Assembly: GCF_024391045.1 (NCBI RefSeq)
Contig: NZ_JANFCZ010000014.1
Location: 1-64,000, forward strand
Length of the DNA stretch: 64,000 nucleotides
Source: Pseudarthrobacter sulfonivorans
GTDB lineage: Bacteria; Actinomycetota; Actinomycetes; Actinomycetales; Micrococcaceae
Direction: 5' to 3'
Shown piece after piece: positions 1 through 8,455 of this stretch (the stretch's first letter is position 1; every line of letters begins with the position of its first letter). Both the position numbers and the translations under genes were made by a program. The notes beneath the pieces were generated by a model. It did no database searches. It saw only the letters and a list, made by a program, of their open reading frames with translations, and was not told where the DNA came from.

Positions 1-11
1 GACGTTCTAGC

Positions 12-434
12 ATGTCCGACGAGTTCCGCAAGAACCTCATGGGCCCCGAGCCCACGCTCCTGCCTGCCGAGACCGAGGTCTACCAGCAGCTGGATGCGGG
101 CACGGAAGCCCTCGACCTGGTGGAGAAGCACCCCACGTCATCGCTGTTGTGGGCTGTACTTGCAGAGGAGGCGTGGGCAGAGGGCCGCACCATCGACTCC
201 TACGCCTACTCGCGCGTGGGCTACCACCGCGGCCTGGACTCGCTGCGCCGCAACGGCTGGCGCGGCGTGGGTCCCATCCCCTGGGAGCACGAACCCAACC
301 GCGGCTTCCTGCGGGCGCTTTACTCGCTGGGCCGTGCCTCCGCCGCCATCGGTGAGGCCGAGGAGCCCGAGCGCATCGAGAAGTTCCTGAACGACTCGGA
401 CCCGGCCGCGAAAGCAGCCATCGAAGGCGCCTAG
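12..434 (+). CDS. DUF3151 family protein
   Basis: This 140-residue soluble protein matches the actinobacterial DUF3151 family over its whole length. It opens with MSDEFRKNLMGPEPTLLP and contains the Trp/Arg-rich stretch GWRGVGPIPWEHEPNRGFLRA around residues 78-98. No signal peptide or membrane segment is visible, so it should be cytosolic. The family has no established biochemical role; its short helical segments and the SLGRASAAIGE pattern suggest a TPR-like helical fold, which is inference. The ATG at base 12 is the first start in the window, and its promoter region is cut off by the window edge. The gene converges with the UDG-like gene across two strong hairpins. Confidence 0.85.
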   Translation: MSDEFRKNLMGPEPTLLPAETEVYQQLDAGTEALDLVEKHPTSSLLWAVLAEEAWAEGRTIDSYAYSRVGYHRGLDSLRRNGWRGVGPIPWEHEPNRGFLRALYSLGRASAAIGEAEEPERIEKFLNDSDPAAKAAIEGA

Positions 435-445
435 AACAAAGCAAG

Positions 446-500
446 GCGGGGTCGCTTCCAGCCCGATAACGGTGGTTTATCGGGCCGGGAGCGACCCCGC
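446..500. repeat. Dispersed long hairpin, copy 1 (likely bidirectional terminator)
   Basis: A 23-base left arm (446-468) pairs with a right arm (478-500) with only two non-Watson-Crick positions around a 9-base loop. The outer arm carries the core GCGGGGTC / GACCCCGC, followed by GTTG. The same outer arm recurs at 21588-21650 and 35418-35480, with unrelated inner stem sequences. All three copies lie between convergent genes. The structure itself is read directly from sequence; the terminator role is inferred. Confidence 0.8.
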
Positions 501-520
501 GTTGGAGTTTAAGAAGCGAA

Positions 521-569
521 CGACGGCGGGTGGTTACCTTTCAGTCCGAAAGGTAACCACCCGCCGTCG
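521..569. terminator. Second convergent-gene hairpin
   Basis: A perfect 22-base-pair stem (521-542 with 548-569) closes a 5-base loop. The arms begin CGACGGCGGG, the same GC-rich arm type as the purA terminator at 4199-4243. T- and A-rich flanks (TTTAAG before, ACTTTAAG after) would allow intrinsic termination in either direction between the DUF3151 gene and the convergent UDG-like gene. Confidence 0.75.
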
Positions 570-595
570 AACTTTAAGGGTGGTGTGGCGGAACT

Positions 596-1231
596 CTAGC
601 TGGCAGCCTTCGCCAGGCCGGTCCGGGCCATGGCATCGGCGTAGGCGACGCGCATGTCCTCGAGGTATTGCTCCTGGCGGGCCGGGGTCCCGGCAAAGGC
701 GCGGCCGCTGAGGGAACGGACCTTGTAGGTCTTCAGGCCGCGGCGCCAGATCATGGGCACCTCGGTCTTCAGAAGCAGCTGGGCCAGCCGGTTGGCTTCG
801 GTGCCGTGGGCCACGATCACCGAGGCGCGGGGGACCAGGGCCAGGAACTTAAGCAGCGGCTTGAGGCCTGCGGAGATCTGGTCCGGGGTGAACTTGCCAT
901 TGACCTCGCCGGGCGTGTGCCACGGGTGGACGTTCCACGGCATGACGAACTCGGGGCGCAGGCCGAGTTTCCACTGGATGCCGAGCATGCGGGTGGCGGC
1001 GTCATCGTCGCCCGCGGTGATGAACCCGGACGGGTCGGCCTCCCCGATGTTGGAGTAGAGGCTGACGATGCGGCATTCGTCCACGTCGTGCATGGGGTCC
1101 ACGTAGGGGACTTCGGTGTGGGGCTTGACGCTCTGCAGGGAATCGCACAGCTCGTTGACGGCGGCAACGTTGGGCTCGTAGCGGCGGCTCATGAGCTGTT
1201 CACGGAAAGATTCGGGGGCCAGGGCTGTCAT
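596..1231 (-). CDS. Uracil-DNA glycosylase-like protein
   Basis: This 211-residue protein resembles the actinobacterial group annotated as uracil-DNA glycosylase family. A segment near residues 100-115 (MPWNVHPWHTPG) and the later VIVAHGTEANRLAQLLL fit the family's N-x-x-P and late histidine motifs, but the motif match is by eye only. If correct, it would remove uracil or damaged bases from DNA in the cytosol. I chose the ATG at 1231 (MTALAPESF) over the GTG 39 bases upstream, because an AGGAG lies about 12 bases before the ATG and the upstream extension is not family-like. It is monocistronic and converges with the DUF3151 gene. Confidence 0.55.
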   Translation of the reverse strand: MTALAPESFREQLMSRRYEPNVAAVNELCDSLQSVKPHTEVPYVDPMHDVDECRIVSLYSNIGEADPSGFITAGDDDAATRMLGIQWKLGLRPEFVMPWNVHPWHTPGEVNGKFTPDQISAGLKPLLKFLALVPRASVIVAHGTEANRLAQLLLKTEVPMIWRRGLKTYKVRSLSGRAFAGTPARQEQYLEDMRVAYADAMARTGLAKAAS

Positions 1232-1536
1232 GAAGTGAAGTGTCTCCTGCGGGGCTCGGTGCTGCGCCACCCTGAAAATGGGCGCAGGGGGGCGCAGCCA
1301 TTCCGGGATGGTTTGAAATGTGGTGTGGACCGATTCCTAGTCGATCTACATCAGTCTATCAAGCCCAGCGAAACGAAACGCCGGTGAACAGAGGGATTTA
1401 TCCGGACTGGGGCCAGTCGCGGCCAGGTCACGATAATTGACACAATCCGTATAGCTTGGTTTGCTGCTGTCACGGCTCGCAACAAAGTTGTTGTGGCCGC
1501 GCGCACCCCCATTGCACTCGAAAGAGGTAACGCACC
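1232..1536. other. Intergenic region between divergent genes
   Basis: No convincing gene or RNA is visible in these 305 bases. There is an isolated TTGACA at 1437-1442 without a good -10 at the usual distance. A small inverted repeat, CAACAA-AG-TTGTTG (1480-1493), lies about 45 bases before the carboxypeptidase start and could be a repressor site. The region should hold the promoters of both flanking genes. Confidence 0.5.
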
Positions 1537-2601
1537 GTGAACCAAACCCTGGCAACTTTGAGGACCCTGGCCGTTTCGGGAGCCCTGGCGCTCGCGGCCC
1601 TGGCCGCCCCGGCTCCGATGGCAAACGCCGTGGGCGAAGGCCCCAACCATGACGGCAACGGCCAGATCACCACGTCCAAGCTCTCAACCTATGACGAGAT
1701 GGTCTCCTTCCTGAAGGATCAGGACGCCCGCCAGCCCGCCATGGAACTCGAGGTGATCGGCCAGACCGTCAAAGGCCGGGACATCCACCTGGTGAAATAT
1801 CTGTCGGACCCGGCCAAGCCCACCATCCTCTACCTGACGCAGCAGCACGGCAACGAACAGCTCACCACCGAGGGCACCCTGCAGTTCGTCAAGCACCTTG
1901 GCACCGGAAAGTCGCGGGACGTCCTCGACGGTGTGAACATCCTCATTGTTCCCATGCTCAACGCGGACGGGGCCATGGGAGACGTCAACTTTCCGCTGGA
2001 TGACTACCTGGCCAAGGGCGACCGCAACATGACCCGGTACAACGCGGAGGAAGTTGACCTCAATCGGGACCACGTGACCAAAGCCCAGCCCGAAACCCAG
2101 GCGCTGCACAACAACGTGATGAGCAAATACAAAATCGATTACATGATTGACCTCCATCACCAGGGCACGCGGAGTGAACGGGACGGGAAACTGGTCTCGG
2201 GATCCATCCTTTACCCCACCACCCCCAACGCCGATCCGGCCCTGGTTGAGCGGTCCAAGAAGCTTGGCGCCGTGGTGTTCAACAACGTTGACTCCACCGG
2301 GTGGGGCCACCTGGGCAAATACGTGGGCGGCAGTGCCGAGACCATCAGCCGCAACGGCATCGCCGTGGAGTACGGAATCGCCACCCTGCTCTTTGAAATG
2401 CGGGGCATGTCGGATCACTACCTCGACGGCTACGCCCTCGGGCTGCGCAGCAACGGTTACCTGATCAAGCAGACGGTAACAACGCTGACCGCCACCGCGG
2501 CGGCCATCGCAAACGGTTCAATTGCCGACGCCGACACCTCCTTCTGGGACAGTCTGGACACCCAGACCTCCCGTCCGGGCGAAGAAGCGGACAGCGAGTA
2601 G
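1537..2601 (+). CDS. Secreted M14 zinc carboxypeptidase
   Basis: This 354-residue protein has a Sec signal peptide (residues 1-31, ending PMANA) followed by an M14 carboxypeptidase domain. The zinc-binding H-x-x-E is at H104/E107 in TQQHGNEQ. The substrate-side Asn-Arg is DLNRD (174-178), the third zinc ligand is H207 or H208 in DLHHQ, and the likely catalytic Glu is E287 in LFEMRG. It would trim C-terminal residues from peptides, or peptidoglycan peptides, outside the cell. The GTG start at 1537 is preceded by GAGGT at 8-base spacing. A hairpin at 2614-2660 ends the transcript, so it is probably monocistronic. The acidic C-terminal tail (PGEEADSE) carries no recognisable domain. Confidence 0.88.
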   Translation: MNQTLATLRTLAVSGALALAALAAPAPMANAVGEGPNHDGNGQITTSKLSTYDEMVSFLKDQDARQPAMELEVIGQTVKGRDIHLVKYLSDPAKPTILYLTQQHGNEQLTTEGTLQFVKHLGTGKSRDVLDGVNILIVPMLNADGAMGDVNFPLDDYLAKGDRNMTRYNAEEVDLNRDHVTKAQPETQALHNNVMSKYKIDYMIDLHHQGTRSERDGKLVSGSILYPTTPNADPALVERSKKLGAVVFNNVDSTGWGHLGKYVGGSAETISRNGIAVEYGIATLLFEMRGMSDHYLDGYALGLRSNGYLIKQTVTTLTATAAAIANGSIADADTSFWDSLDTQTSRPGEEADSE

Positions 2602-2613
2602 CACGCCATGCAA

Positions 2614-2660
2614 AGCCCGTCTGCGGTCCTGAGCGGCAAACGAAGGGCCGCAGGCGGGCT
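2614..2660 (+). terminator. Hairpin after the M14 carboxypeptidase
   Basis: A 17-base arm (2614-2630) pairs with 2644-2660, with two G-U pairs and a 13-base loop, 13 bases after the carboxypeptidase stop codon. There is no strong T tract, so this is a likely but imperfect terminator. Confidence 0.6.
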
Positions 2661-2834
2661 CATGGGTGGACAAAGTCTGTGATCGGCTAAACTTGGGTGG
2701 TAAGAGCCCCGGAACTCTTGCGGTTAGCGTCGCCTCCCGGCGGCCGGCACCTGAACTTCCGGGGCATTCTCATGTACGGCGCTGAGCCCTGGTAATCCCT
2801 CCGGGACCGGCCCGAAAGAATGGGGGAGGATCCC

Positions 2835-4124
2835 ATGCCAGCAATCGTGATCGTAGGAGCCCAGTGGGGCGACGAAGGAAAAGGCAAAGCCACCGATCTC
2901 CTCGGCGGCCGTGTTGATTACGTCGTCAAGCCGAACGGCGGCAACAACGCCGGGCACACCGTCGTCGTGGGCGGTGAGAAGTATGAGCTCAAGCTCCTTC
3001 CGGCCGGCATCCTGAGCCCCAACGCGGTTCCGATTATTGGCAACGGCTGCGTGGTGAACCTCGAAGCCCTCTTCCAGGAAATTGACGGCCTGGAGGCCCG
3101 CGGCGCAGACACGTCCAAGCTGCGTGTTTCCGCCAATGCCCACCTCGTTGCGCCGTACCACCAGGTGCTGGACAAGGTGACCGAGCGCTTCCTCGGGAGC
3201 CGTGCCATCGGTACCACCGGCCGCGGCATCGGCCCGGCCTACATGGACAAGGTGGCCCGCCTGGGCATCCGCGTCCAGGATGTCTTCGACGAGTCCATCC
3301 TCCGCCAAAAAGTGGAAGGCTCCCTGCGCCAGAAGAACGAACTCCTGGTCAAGGTATACAACCGCCGCAGCGTTGTGGTGGAGGAGATCGTCAGCTACTT
3401 CCTCTCGTTCGCCGAGCGCCTGCGTCCGCTGGTCATCGACAGCACCCTGGTCCTGAACAACGCCCTGGATGAAGGCAAAGTGGTGCTGATGGAGGGCGGC
3501 CAGGCAACGTTCCTGGACGTGGACCACGGCACCTACCCGTTCGTCACCTCCTCCAATCCCACAGCGGGCGGCGCCTCCGTGGGCTCGGGCATCGGGCCCA
3601 CCCGCATCTCGCGCTCCATCGGCATCATCAAGGCCTACACCACCCGCGTCGGCGCCGGCCCGTTCCCCACGGAACTGTTCGACGAGATGGGACTGTACCT
3701 GCAGAAGACCGGCGGCGAGTTCGGCGTTAACACCGGCCGGCCCCGCCGCTGCGGCTGGTACGACGCCGTCCTGGCCCGCCAGGCATCCCGCGTCAACGGT
3801 TTCACGGACTACTTCGTCACCAAACTGGATGTCCTGACGGGCATCGAGCAGATCCCGGTCTGCGTTGCCTACGACGTGGATGGCGTCCGGCACGACGAAA
3901 TGCCCATGACGCAGACCGAGTTCCACCACGCAGTGCCCATTTTCGAGTACTTCGACGGCTGGACCGAGGACATCACCGGAGCCCGCACCCTGGAAGACCT
4001 GCCGGAGAACGCCCGCAACTATGTGCTGGCCCTCGAAAAGCTCTCCGGCACCCGTTTCTCGGCCATCGGCGTCGGCCCCGACCGGGACCAGACAATCGTG
4101 GTCCACGACCTCATCAACGACTGA
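2835..4124 (+). CDS. purA: Adenylosuccinate synthetase
   Basis: PurA joins IMP and aspartate using GTP to form adenylosuccinate, the first committed step to AMP, in the cytosol. The 429-residue length is typical. The signature [11 protein letters not shown] (residues 8-18) contains the catalytic Asp13 and the P-loop-like GDEGKGK, and NNAGHT with the catalytic His follows near residue 42. RPRRCGWYD lies in the C-terminal third. I chose the ATG at 2835 because GGGGGAGG sits about 6 bases upstream; the in-frame start 15 bases earlier would overlap that ribosome site. It stands alone, with its own terminator at 4199-4243, apart from the purS-Q-L cluster 20 kb away. Confidence 0.97.
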   Translation: MPAIVIVGAQWGDEGKGKATDLLGGRVDYVVKPNGGNNAGHTVVVGGEKYELKLLPAGILSPNAVPIIGNGCVVNLEALFQEIDGLEARGADTSKLRVSANAHLVAPYHQVLDKVTERFLGSRAIGTTGRGIGPAYMDKVARLGIRVQDVFDESILRQKVEGSLRQKNELLVKVYNRRSVVVEEIVSYFLSFAERLRPLVIDSTLVLNNALDEGKVVLMEGGQATFLDVDHGTYPFVTSSNPTAGGASVGSGIGPTRISRSIGIIKAYTTRVGAGPFPTELFDEMGLYLQKTGGEFGVNTGRPRRCGWYDAVLARQASRVNGFTDYFVTKLDVLTGIEQIPVCVAYDVDGVRHDEMPMTQTEFHHAVPIFEYFDGWTEDITGARTLEDLPENARNYVLALEKLSGTRFSAIGVGPDRDQTIVVHDLIND

Positions 4125-4198
4125 CATGTGGGCCCACGCTACCGAGGGGCCCCAATCGAGCTTGCGAGATTTGGGGAGGTAGCGGGGAGAATATTCGA

Positions 4199-4243
4199 CG
4201 GCGGCGGGTCACCCTTCGGGGGTGGCCCGCCGCCGTTGTTTTT
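4199..4243 (+). terminator. Rho-independent terminator of purA
   Basis: A perfect 16-base-pair GC-rich stem (4199-4214 with 4220-4235) around a 5-base TTCGG loop is followed by TTGTTTTT. This is a textbook intrinsic terminator 75 bases after purA. Confidence 0.92.
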
Positions 4244-4497
4244 GCGGTTCGCCGGGGCTGGCGGGGGCGGCCGTTGGCACCCCGATGCAGCTCCAACCGC
4301 GGGTGCGATGCAATTTACACAGGGTTTACCCATGCAGTCTTGTGGTGCCTTGGAGGCCACCGGGAGACTCTTAAGACAAGGTGAACGGAGCAAGGTCCGT
4401 TCGAACAGACCGCGGATGCCGCCGCAGGACCACGCCCGGGCCACAGCCGACATCGGGCTCAAGCAGACGGCAGGCCGCCGACCGGAAGGGTTTTGTT

Positions 4498-4896
4498 ATG
4501 GCCGGGATATTTGAAGTTTTTCTTGATGCGGATTCGCTGTTCAGGTTCCGCCTTAAGGCGCCGGATGGCACGGTGGTGGCGGAGTCCGGGGCTTTCGCGG
4601 ACAAGTCAGCCGTCGCGGCCGGGATCGCCGTCACCCGCGAGTGCGCCGGTACGGGGCTGATTACCGATCTCTCCGCCGGCGCCGCACCCGATCCGCTCAT
4701 TCCCGCCCACCAGCCAGCCGCGCTCCGGCCAGTGGCCGTTCCCGCTGTGCCCGCTTTGGCCGTGTCCGCGGCGGCCGTGGCAGCCGAGCCCGCCCGCGAC
4801 GAGCAGCATGTTTCCGTCAGCCGGGTCCGTGCCTTTGCCCACTTCAACGCGGTCCGCGGAAGGGTGTCCGGGGCCCGGTGGTCGGGCGCCGTCTGA
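4498..4896 (+). CDS. YegP/DUF1508-like protein with Ala/Pro-rich tail
   Basis: This 132-residue protein starts with a DUF1508 (YegP-type) unit at residues 1-50. The pattern is FEVFLDADSLFRFRLKAPDGTVV followed by an ESGAFADKSAVAAGI-type helix. Family members are small alpha-beta proteins of unknown function, usually with one or two such units. The rest is Ala/Pro/Val-rich with a basic C-terminus, which is unusual for the family and may be disordered. GGAAGGG sits 7 bases before the chosen ATG at 4498. The roughly 250 bases upstream, after the purA terminator, hold no other gene I can recognise. Confidence 0.75.
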   Translation: MAGIFEVFLDADSLFRFRLKAPDGTVVAESGAFADKSAVAAGIAVTRECAGTGLITDLSAGAAPDPLIPAHQPAALRPVAVPAVPALAVSAAAVAAEPARDEQHVSVSRVRAFAHFNAVRGRVSGARWSGAV

Positions 4897-4999
4897 GCCG
4901 GCGGCCGGATTTCGTGTCCGGCGCAAAAAGTTTTTAAAAGTATTTGTGCAAGTGCGTAACCCCCGGCGGGCCCGGGACGATTACCTTTATGAAGCGCCG

Positions 5000-5040
5000 G
5001 TCTGAAACTTGTCCCCCATCAGGTTTCAGACTGGCTCTTT
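5000..5040 (+). terminator. Candidate hairpin terminator or leader structure
   Basis: GTCTGAAAC (5000-5008) pairs with GTTTCAGAC (5023-5031) and is followed by TGGCTCTTTTGTT. It could terminate the YegP-like transcript, or act as a leader structure before the sigma-factor gene about 100 bases downstream. Confidence 0.5.
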
Positions 5041-5134
5041 TGTTCCTCTCAGGTGCAGGCATTGCTCCGGGGCACCCGCGTGGTTACCGGAGGGTAAGGT
5101 TAGCGGGGACACCATCCCCCCCAACGAAGGCCCT

Positions 5135-5692
5135 ATGTCCGTGACTGACGCGCTGACAGACGATGTTTTGCGTGCGCGCGCCCGGGAACCTGAGCTGTTC
5201 AACATGGTTTATCGAACTTACGCATCACAGGTGCTGGGCTACCTCACAGCCCGCGGGGTAGAAGATCCGGAGGCTGTCATGCAGGAAGTGTTCCTCGCCG
5301 TCCTGCCGCGGCTGGAAACGGTCACCGGCGGTGTTGCCGGGCTGCGGACCTTTGTCTTCTCGGTGGCCCACGCACGAATGGTGGACGAGCACCGGCGCCG
5401 GCGCCGCGCGCCCGTCGAGCTTCCGTTCGAACCCGAACTGGATGCCCGCGAGGAGTCATCCGCCGAAGACGAAGTCATGCAGCGCGTTTCACCGCAGGAA
5501 ATGCAGGACCTCCTGGGCATCCTTCCGGACGAACAGCGTGAAGTACTTACCCTCCGGCTGATCGCGGGCCTGACCATCGAGCAGTCCGCGGAACTCATGG
5601 GAAAGAGCAGCGGCGCCATCAAACAACTGCAGCGACGCGCGCTGATCCGGCTGCGCGAGCAGTCCGCAGTGAAGGAGTATGTGACGCGATGA
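5135..5692 (+). CDS. ECF-type RNA polymerase sigma factor
   Basis: This 185-residue sigma-70 family protein has region 2 at about residues 20-90 (FNMVYRTYASQVLGYLTARG, then a VFSVAHARMVDEHRRRRR DNA-contacting helix). Region 4 lies at about 120-175 (LPDEQREVLTLRLIAGLTIEQSAELMG, then a recognition helix GAIKQLQRRAL). With no regions 1 or 3 it is an extracytoplasmic-function sigma factor. It would direct RNA polymerase to a stress regulon. I chose the ATG at 5135 (MSVTDALTDD); starts further upstream encode non-family sequence. The gene overlaps the next by ATGA, so the two are translationally coupled, the usual arrangement of a sigma factor with its membrane regulator. Confidence 0.88.
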   Translation: MSVTDALTDDVLRARAREPELFNMVYRTYASQVLGYLTARGVEDPEAVMQEVFLAVLPRLETVTGGVAGLRTFVFSVAHARMVDEHRRRRRAPVELPFEPELDAREESSAEDEVMQRVSPQEMQDLLGILPDEQREVLTLRLIAGLTIEQSAELMGKSSGAIKQLQRRALIRLREQSAVKEYVTR

Positions 5693-6582
5693 CGGGCAAC
5701 ACCACCCTGCTGGACACCGTGGACGAAATGCTGCGCGACGCGGGCGAAACCGATCCGGGACTTCGCGCCGCCTTGCTTTCGCTTGGCGCGTTCGCGTCCC
5801 TGCCTGTTCCCGAGCCGCGCGGGGAACTTGCCGCGCTCCTTGCCGAGCGCCCAACCCAGCTTGACCGGCACCGGCTTCGCCGAAGGCATCGGACAGCCGC
5901 GGTGGGGCTGGCCGTCATCGCCGGGATGGGGCTGGGTGTCACCGGCGTGGCAGCCACCGCCTCCGGGCCGAAATCCCATGCCAGCTCATCAATCCAGCAG
6001 ATGTTGCAGGACTGGGTTCCTTCGTGGACCATCGCGGGGACTCCTGCTACCAACGGTTCAGCAGCCAGCGTGGCCGGGGTGCCCGCAGGGGATTCTGCCG
6101 CTGACGCGCCCGAGGCAGCCCGGCCGGGAGAGACGGATCCGGAAACTGCCCGGTCCCACCCCGGCAGCCAGGGTTGGGGAGGGTCCGAATCCGACATGGC
6201 AGGGAAGACAGTACCCGGCGGTGGAGCACGGAGTCACAAGCATGATTCGGGGAACCAGGGTGCCGGGAACTCAGCTGCCGGAAACTCAGGGGCAGATCAC
6301 GCTGCAGCCATCGACTCAGCGCCCGACGACGCCGGCTCCCGGAAAGCGGCAGGCGGCACCGGTGCAGGGGCGGGGCAGGACAAGGCCGCCAAGGAAGCTC
6401 CGCCGCGTGAGGTAGGTAGCGCGCCTGCCGGCATGCTCGAAAAGACCGGAAAGCTCGTGACTGAAGCGCCCGCCGTCGTCGGGAATGTGGCCTCCACCAT
6501 CCTCGACCCGGCACGGAACGGGAAAACCGGGGCCAGCGATGCCGGCCCCGGTTCCATCTGGCTGAAGAAGTTCAACCGCTAA
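5689..6582 (+). CDS. Membrane protein coupled to ECF sigma factor (candidate anti-sigma)
   Basis: This 297-residue protein has a cytosolic N-terminus of about 65 residues, an Arg/His-rich stop-transfer stretch (RHRLRRRHR), and one membrane helix at about 69-91. A long low-complexity Gly/Ser/Ala/Asp-rich outer part follows, ending in a short amphipathic tail. The layout fits an anti-sigma factor whose N-terminus holds the sigma factor at the membrane. However, no H-x3-C-x2-C zinc anti-sigma motif is present, so the function rests on ATGA coupling with the sigma gene. A hairpin (6525-6534 with 6544-6553) lies inside the 3' end. It converges with the CoA-binding gene across 26 bases. Confidence 0.6.
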   Translation: MTGNTTLLDTVDEMLRDAGETDPGLRAALLSLGAFASLPVPEPRGELAALLAERPTQLDRHRLRRRHRTAAVGLAVIAGMGLGVTGVAATASGPKSHASSSIQQMLQDWVPSWTIAGTPATNGSAASVAGVPAGDSAADAPEAARPGETDPETARSHPGSQGWGGSESDMAGKTVPGGGARSHKHDSGNQGAGNSAAGNSGADHAAAIDSAPDDAGSRKAAGGTGAGAGQDKAAKEAPPREVGSAPAGMLEKTGKLVTEAPAVVGNVASTILDPARNGKTGASDAGPGSIWLKKFNR

Positions 6583-6608
6583 TCAGTGTTTTGCTGCGGC
6601 GCCCCGTG

Positions 6609-7103
6609 TCAGGACAGGAGCTGCCGCCTGGAGGAGATCACCCCGGTGTCGAAGCCGGCCAGGTGCAGGCCGCCGTGGAACCGGGCGTGTTCGATCTTCA
6701 CGCAGCGGTCCATCACCACGTTCAGGCCTGCCGCTTCGGCATCGGCAGCTACCGTCTCATGCCAGGAGCCGAGCTGCAGCCAGAGGGTCTTGGCGCCGGC
6801 CGCGATGGCTTCGTCCAGGACGCCCGGCAGGTCATCGTGCTTGCGGAACACGTCCACAATGTCCGGGCTCTCCGGGAGATCGGCCAGCGACGCGTACGTG
6901 GGCTGGCCCAGGATCTCCTTGACCACCGGATTAACAAAGTAGACCTTGTAGCGCGTGGACGACTGCAGGTAGGTGGCCACGAAGTAGCTGGCCCGGGACG
7001 GCTTGTCCGAGGCGCCCACAATCGCAATGGACTTGGCCGCGCGGAGCAGGTTCAGGCGCTCCGGTGCGGACGGGCCTTCCCAGGTGCGGGTTTCGATGCT
7101 CAT
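6609..7103 (-). CDS. CoA-binding (Rossmann) domain protein
   Basis: This 164-residue protein is a single CoA_binding_2 domain of the YccU type. A Rossmann turn SIAIVGASDKPSRAS lies near residues 25-40, followed by VYFVNPVVKEILGQPTYASLADLP and AGAKTLWLQLGSWHE. These proteins bind CoA or acyl-CoA, and their role is generally unknown. Its start overlaps the metY stop as ATGA, making it the last gene of the SAM-riboswitch operon that begins near 12159. A second paralogue lies at 12305-12730, just beyond the other end of that operon. Membership in the operon suggests a sulfur-related or acyl-CoA-related role, which is inference. Confidence 0.82.
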   Translation of the reverse strand: MSIETRTWEGPSAPERLNLLRAAKSIAIVGASDKPSRASYFVATYLQSSTRYKVYFVNPVVKEILGQPTYASLADLPESPDIVDVFRKHDDLPGVLDEAIAAGAKTLWLQLGSWHETVAADAEAAGLNVVMDRCVKIEHARFHGGLHLAGFDTGVISSRRQLLS

Positions 7104-8455
7104 GCGCGTGCTCCGATCGTGCAGGAATCAGCTTCCAGGAGTGAATCAGCCGCCTCGTCGGTGGCGGCCGCGAGTGAGGCCTCGGTCAGCGCCTGGTCCA
7201 GGTCCCACAGGATGTCGTCGATGTCCTCCAGGCCCACGGAAATGCGGACCAGGTCCTCGGGAACTCCGGCGGACTGGAGCTGTTCGGGGCTGAGCTGCTG
7301 GTGGGTGGTGGAACCGGGGTGGATCACCAAGGTCCGGGAATCGCCCACGTTGGCCAGGTGTGAGGCGAGCTGCAGGGACTCGATGAACTTCTGCCCGGCG
7401 GCCCGGCCTCCCTTCACACCGAAGGAGAACACCGAGCCGGGGCCCAGCGGCAGGTACTTCTTCGCCCGCTCGAAATGCGGGTGGGACGGGAGACCCGAGA
7501 AGTTCACGTAAGCCACACGCTCGTCCGCTTCAAGCCATTCGGCCACGGCCTGGGCGTTCTTCAGGTGCTCGTCGAGGCGCTGGGGCAGGGTTTCGACGCC
7601 CTGCAGCAGCTGGAAGGCCGATTGCGGGGAAAGCGCCGGACCGATGTCGCGGAGCTGCTCGCAGCGCAGCTTGGTCAGGAAGCCGTACTCGCCGAAGTTG
7701 CCCCACCAGGAGACGTTGCCGTAGGACGCTACAGGCTCGGTCATGGTGGGGAACTTGCCGTTGCCCCAGTTGAACCGGCCGCTCTCGACAATCACGCCGC
7801 CGAGGGTGGTGCCGTGGCCGCCAAGGAACTTGGTGGCCGAGTGGATCACAATGTCCGCCCCGTGCTCAAGCGGCCGCACGAGGTACGGCGTGCTCAAGGT
7901 GGCGTCGACCACCAGGGGGATGCCGGCGTCGTGCGCTACTTTAGCCAGCCCCTCAAGGTCCTGGACTTCCGACGACGGGTTGGCCACCACCTCGACGAAG
8001 ATCGCCTTGGTGTTCTCCTGCACGGCCGCGGCGTAGTCCGCGGGATCGGTGCCGGGCACGAAGGTGGTGTCCACGCCGAAGCGGCGCAGCGTCACGTCCA
8101 GCTGGGTGACCGTGCCGCCGTACAGCTGGGAGGCTGCGACGATGTGGTCGCCGGCCTGGGTTAGCGCAGCGAAGGTGATGAATTCCGCGGCCATGCCCGA
8201 CGACGTCGCCACAGCGCCGATGCCGCCCTCAAGGGAGGCGATGCGTTCTTCGAACGCGGCCACGGTGGGGTTCCCGATGCGGGAGTAGATGTTGCCGTAC
8301 TTCTGCAGGGCGAAGAGGTTCGCCGCGTCCTGGGTGTCCTTGAACACGAAGGACGTGGTCTGGTAGATGGGCACCGCGCGGGCGCCGTGCTCGGCGTCGG
8401 GGGTGCCGCCGGCGTGCAGGGCGCGGGTGCGGAAACCGAAAGTACGCTCAGACAT
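7100..8455 (-). CDS. metY: O-acetyl-L-homoserine sulfhydrylase
   Basis: This 451-residue Cys/Met-metabolism PLP enzyme would make homocysteine from O-acetylhomoserine and sulfide in the cytosol. Family signatures are clear: an N-terminal TRALHAGGTPD, YSRIGNPTVAAFEERIASLEGG (57-78), the PLP-stacking region ATSSGMAAE, and the Schiff-base lysine K209 in HSATKFLGGHGT. The length is typical of MetY. GGAGG lies 10 bases before the ATG at 8455, and start and upstream stop overlap by one base (TAATG). The gene sits downstream of a SAM riboswitch, the expected control for methionine synthesis. Confidence 0.93.
   Translation of the reverse strand: MSERTFGFRTRALHAGGTPDAEHGARAVPIYQTTSFVFKDTQDAANLFALQKYGNIYSRIGNPTVAAFEERIASLEGGIGAVATSSGMAAEFITFAALTQAGDHIVAASQLYGGTVTQLDVTLRRFGVDTTFVPGTDPADYAAAVQENTKAIFVEVVANPSSEVQDLEGLAKVAHDAGIPLVVDATLSTPYLVRPLEHGADIVIHSATKFLGGHGTTLGGVIVESGRFNWGNGKFPTMTEPVASYGNVSWWGNFGEYGFLTKLRCEQLRDIGPALSPQSAFQLLQGVETLPQRLDEHLKNAQAVAEWLEADERVAYVNFSGLPSHPHFERAKKYLPLGPGSVFSFGVKGGRAAGQKFIESLQLASHLANVGDSRTLVIHPGSTTHQQLSPEQLQSAGVPEDLVRISVGLEDIDDILWDLDQALTEASLAAATDEAADSLLEADSCTIGARA

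Noticed and set aside
1437-1442. TTGACA as the -35 of the M14 carboxypeptidase promoter
   Set aside because: At a 17-base spacing the next hexamer is TTTGCT, a poor -10 lacking the conserved second-position A. The site was kept only as a note in the intergenic entry.
6525-6553. Perfect 10-base-pair hairpin as a terminator for the sigma operon
   Set aside because: It lies inside the coding region, 29 bases before the stop, and has no T tract. It may affect the RNA, but I cannot support termination.
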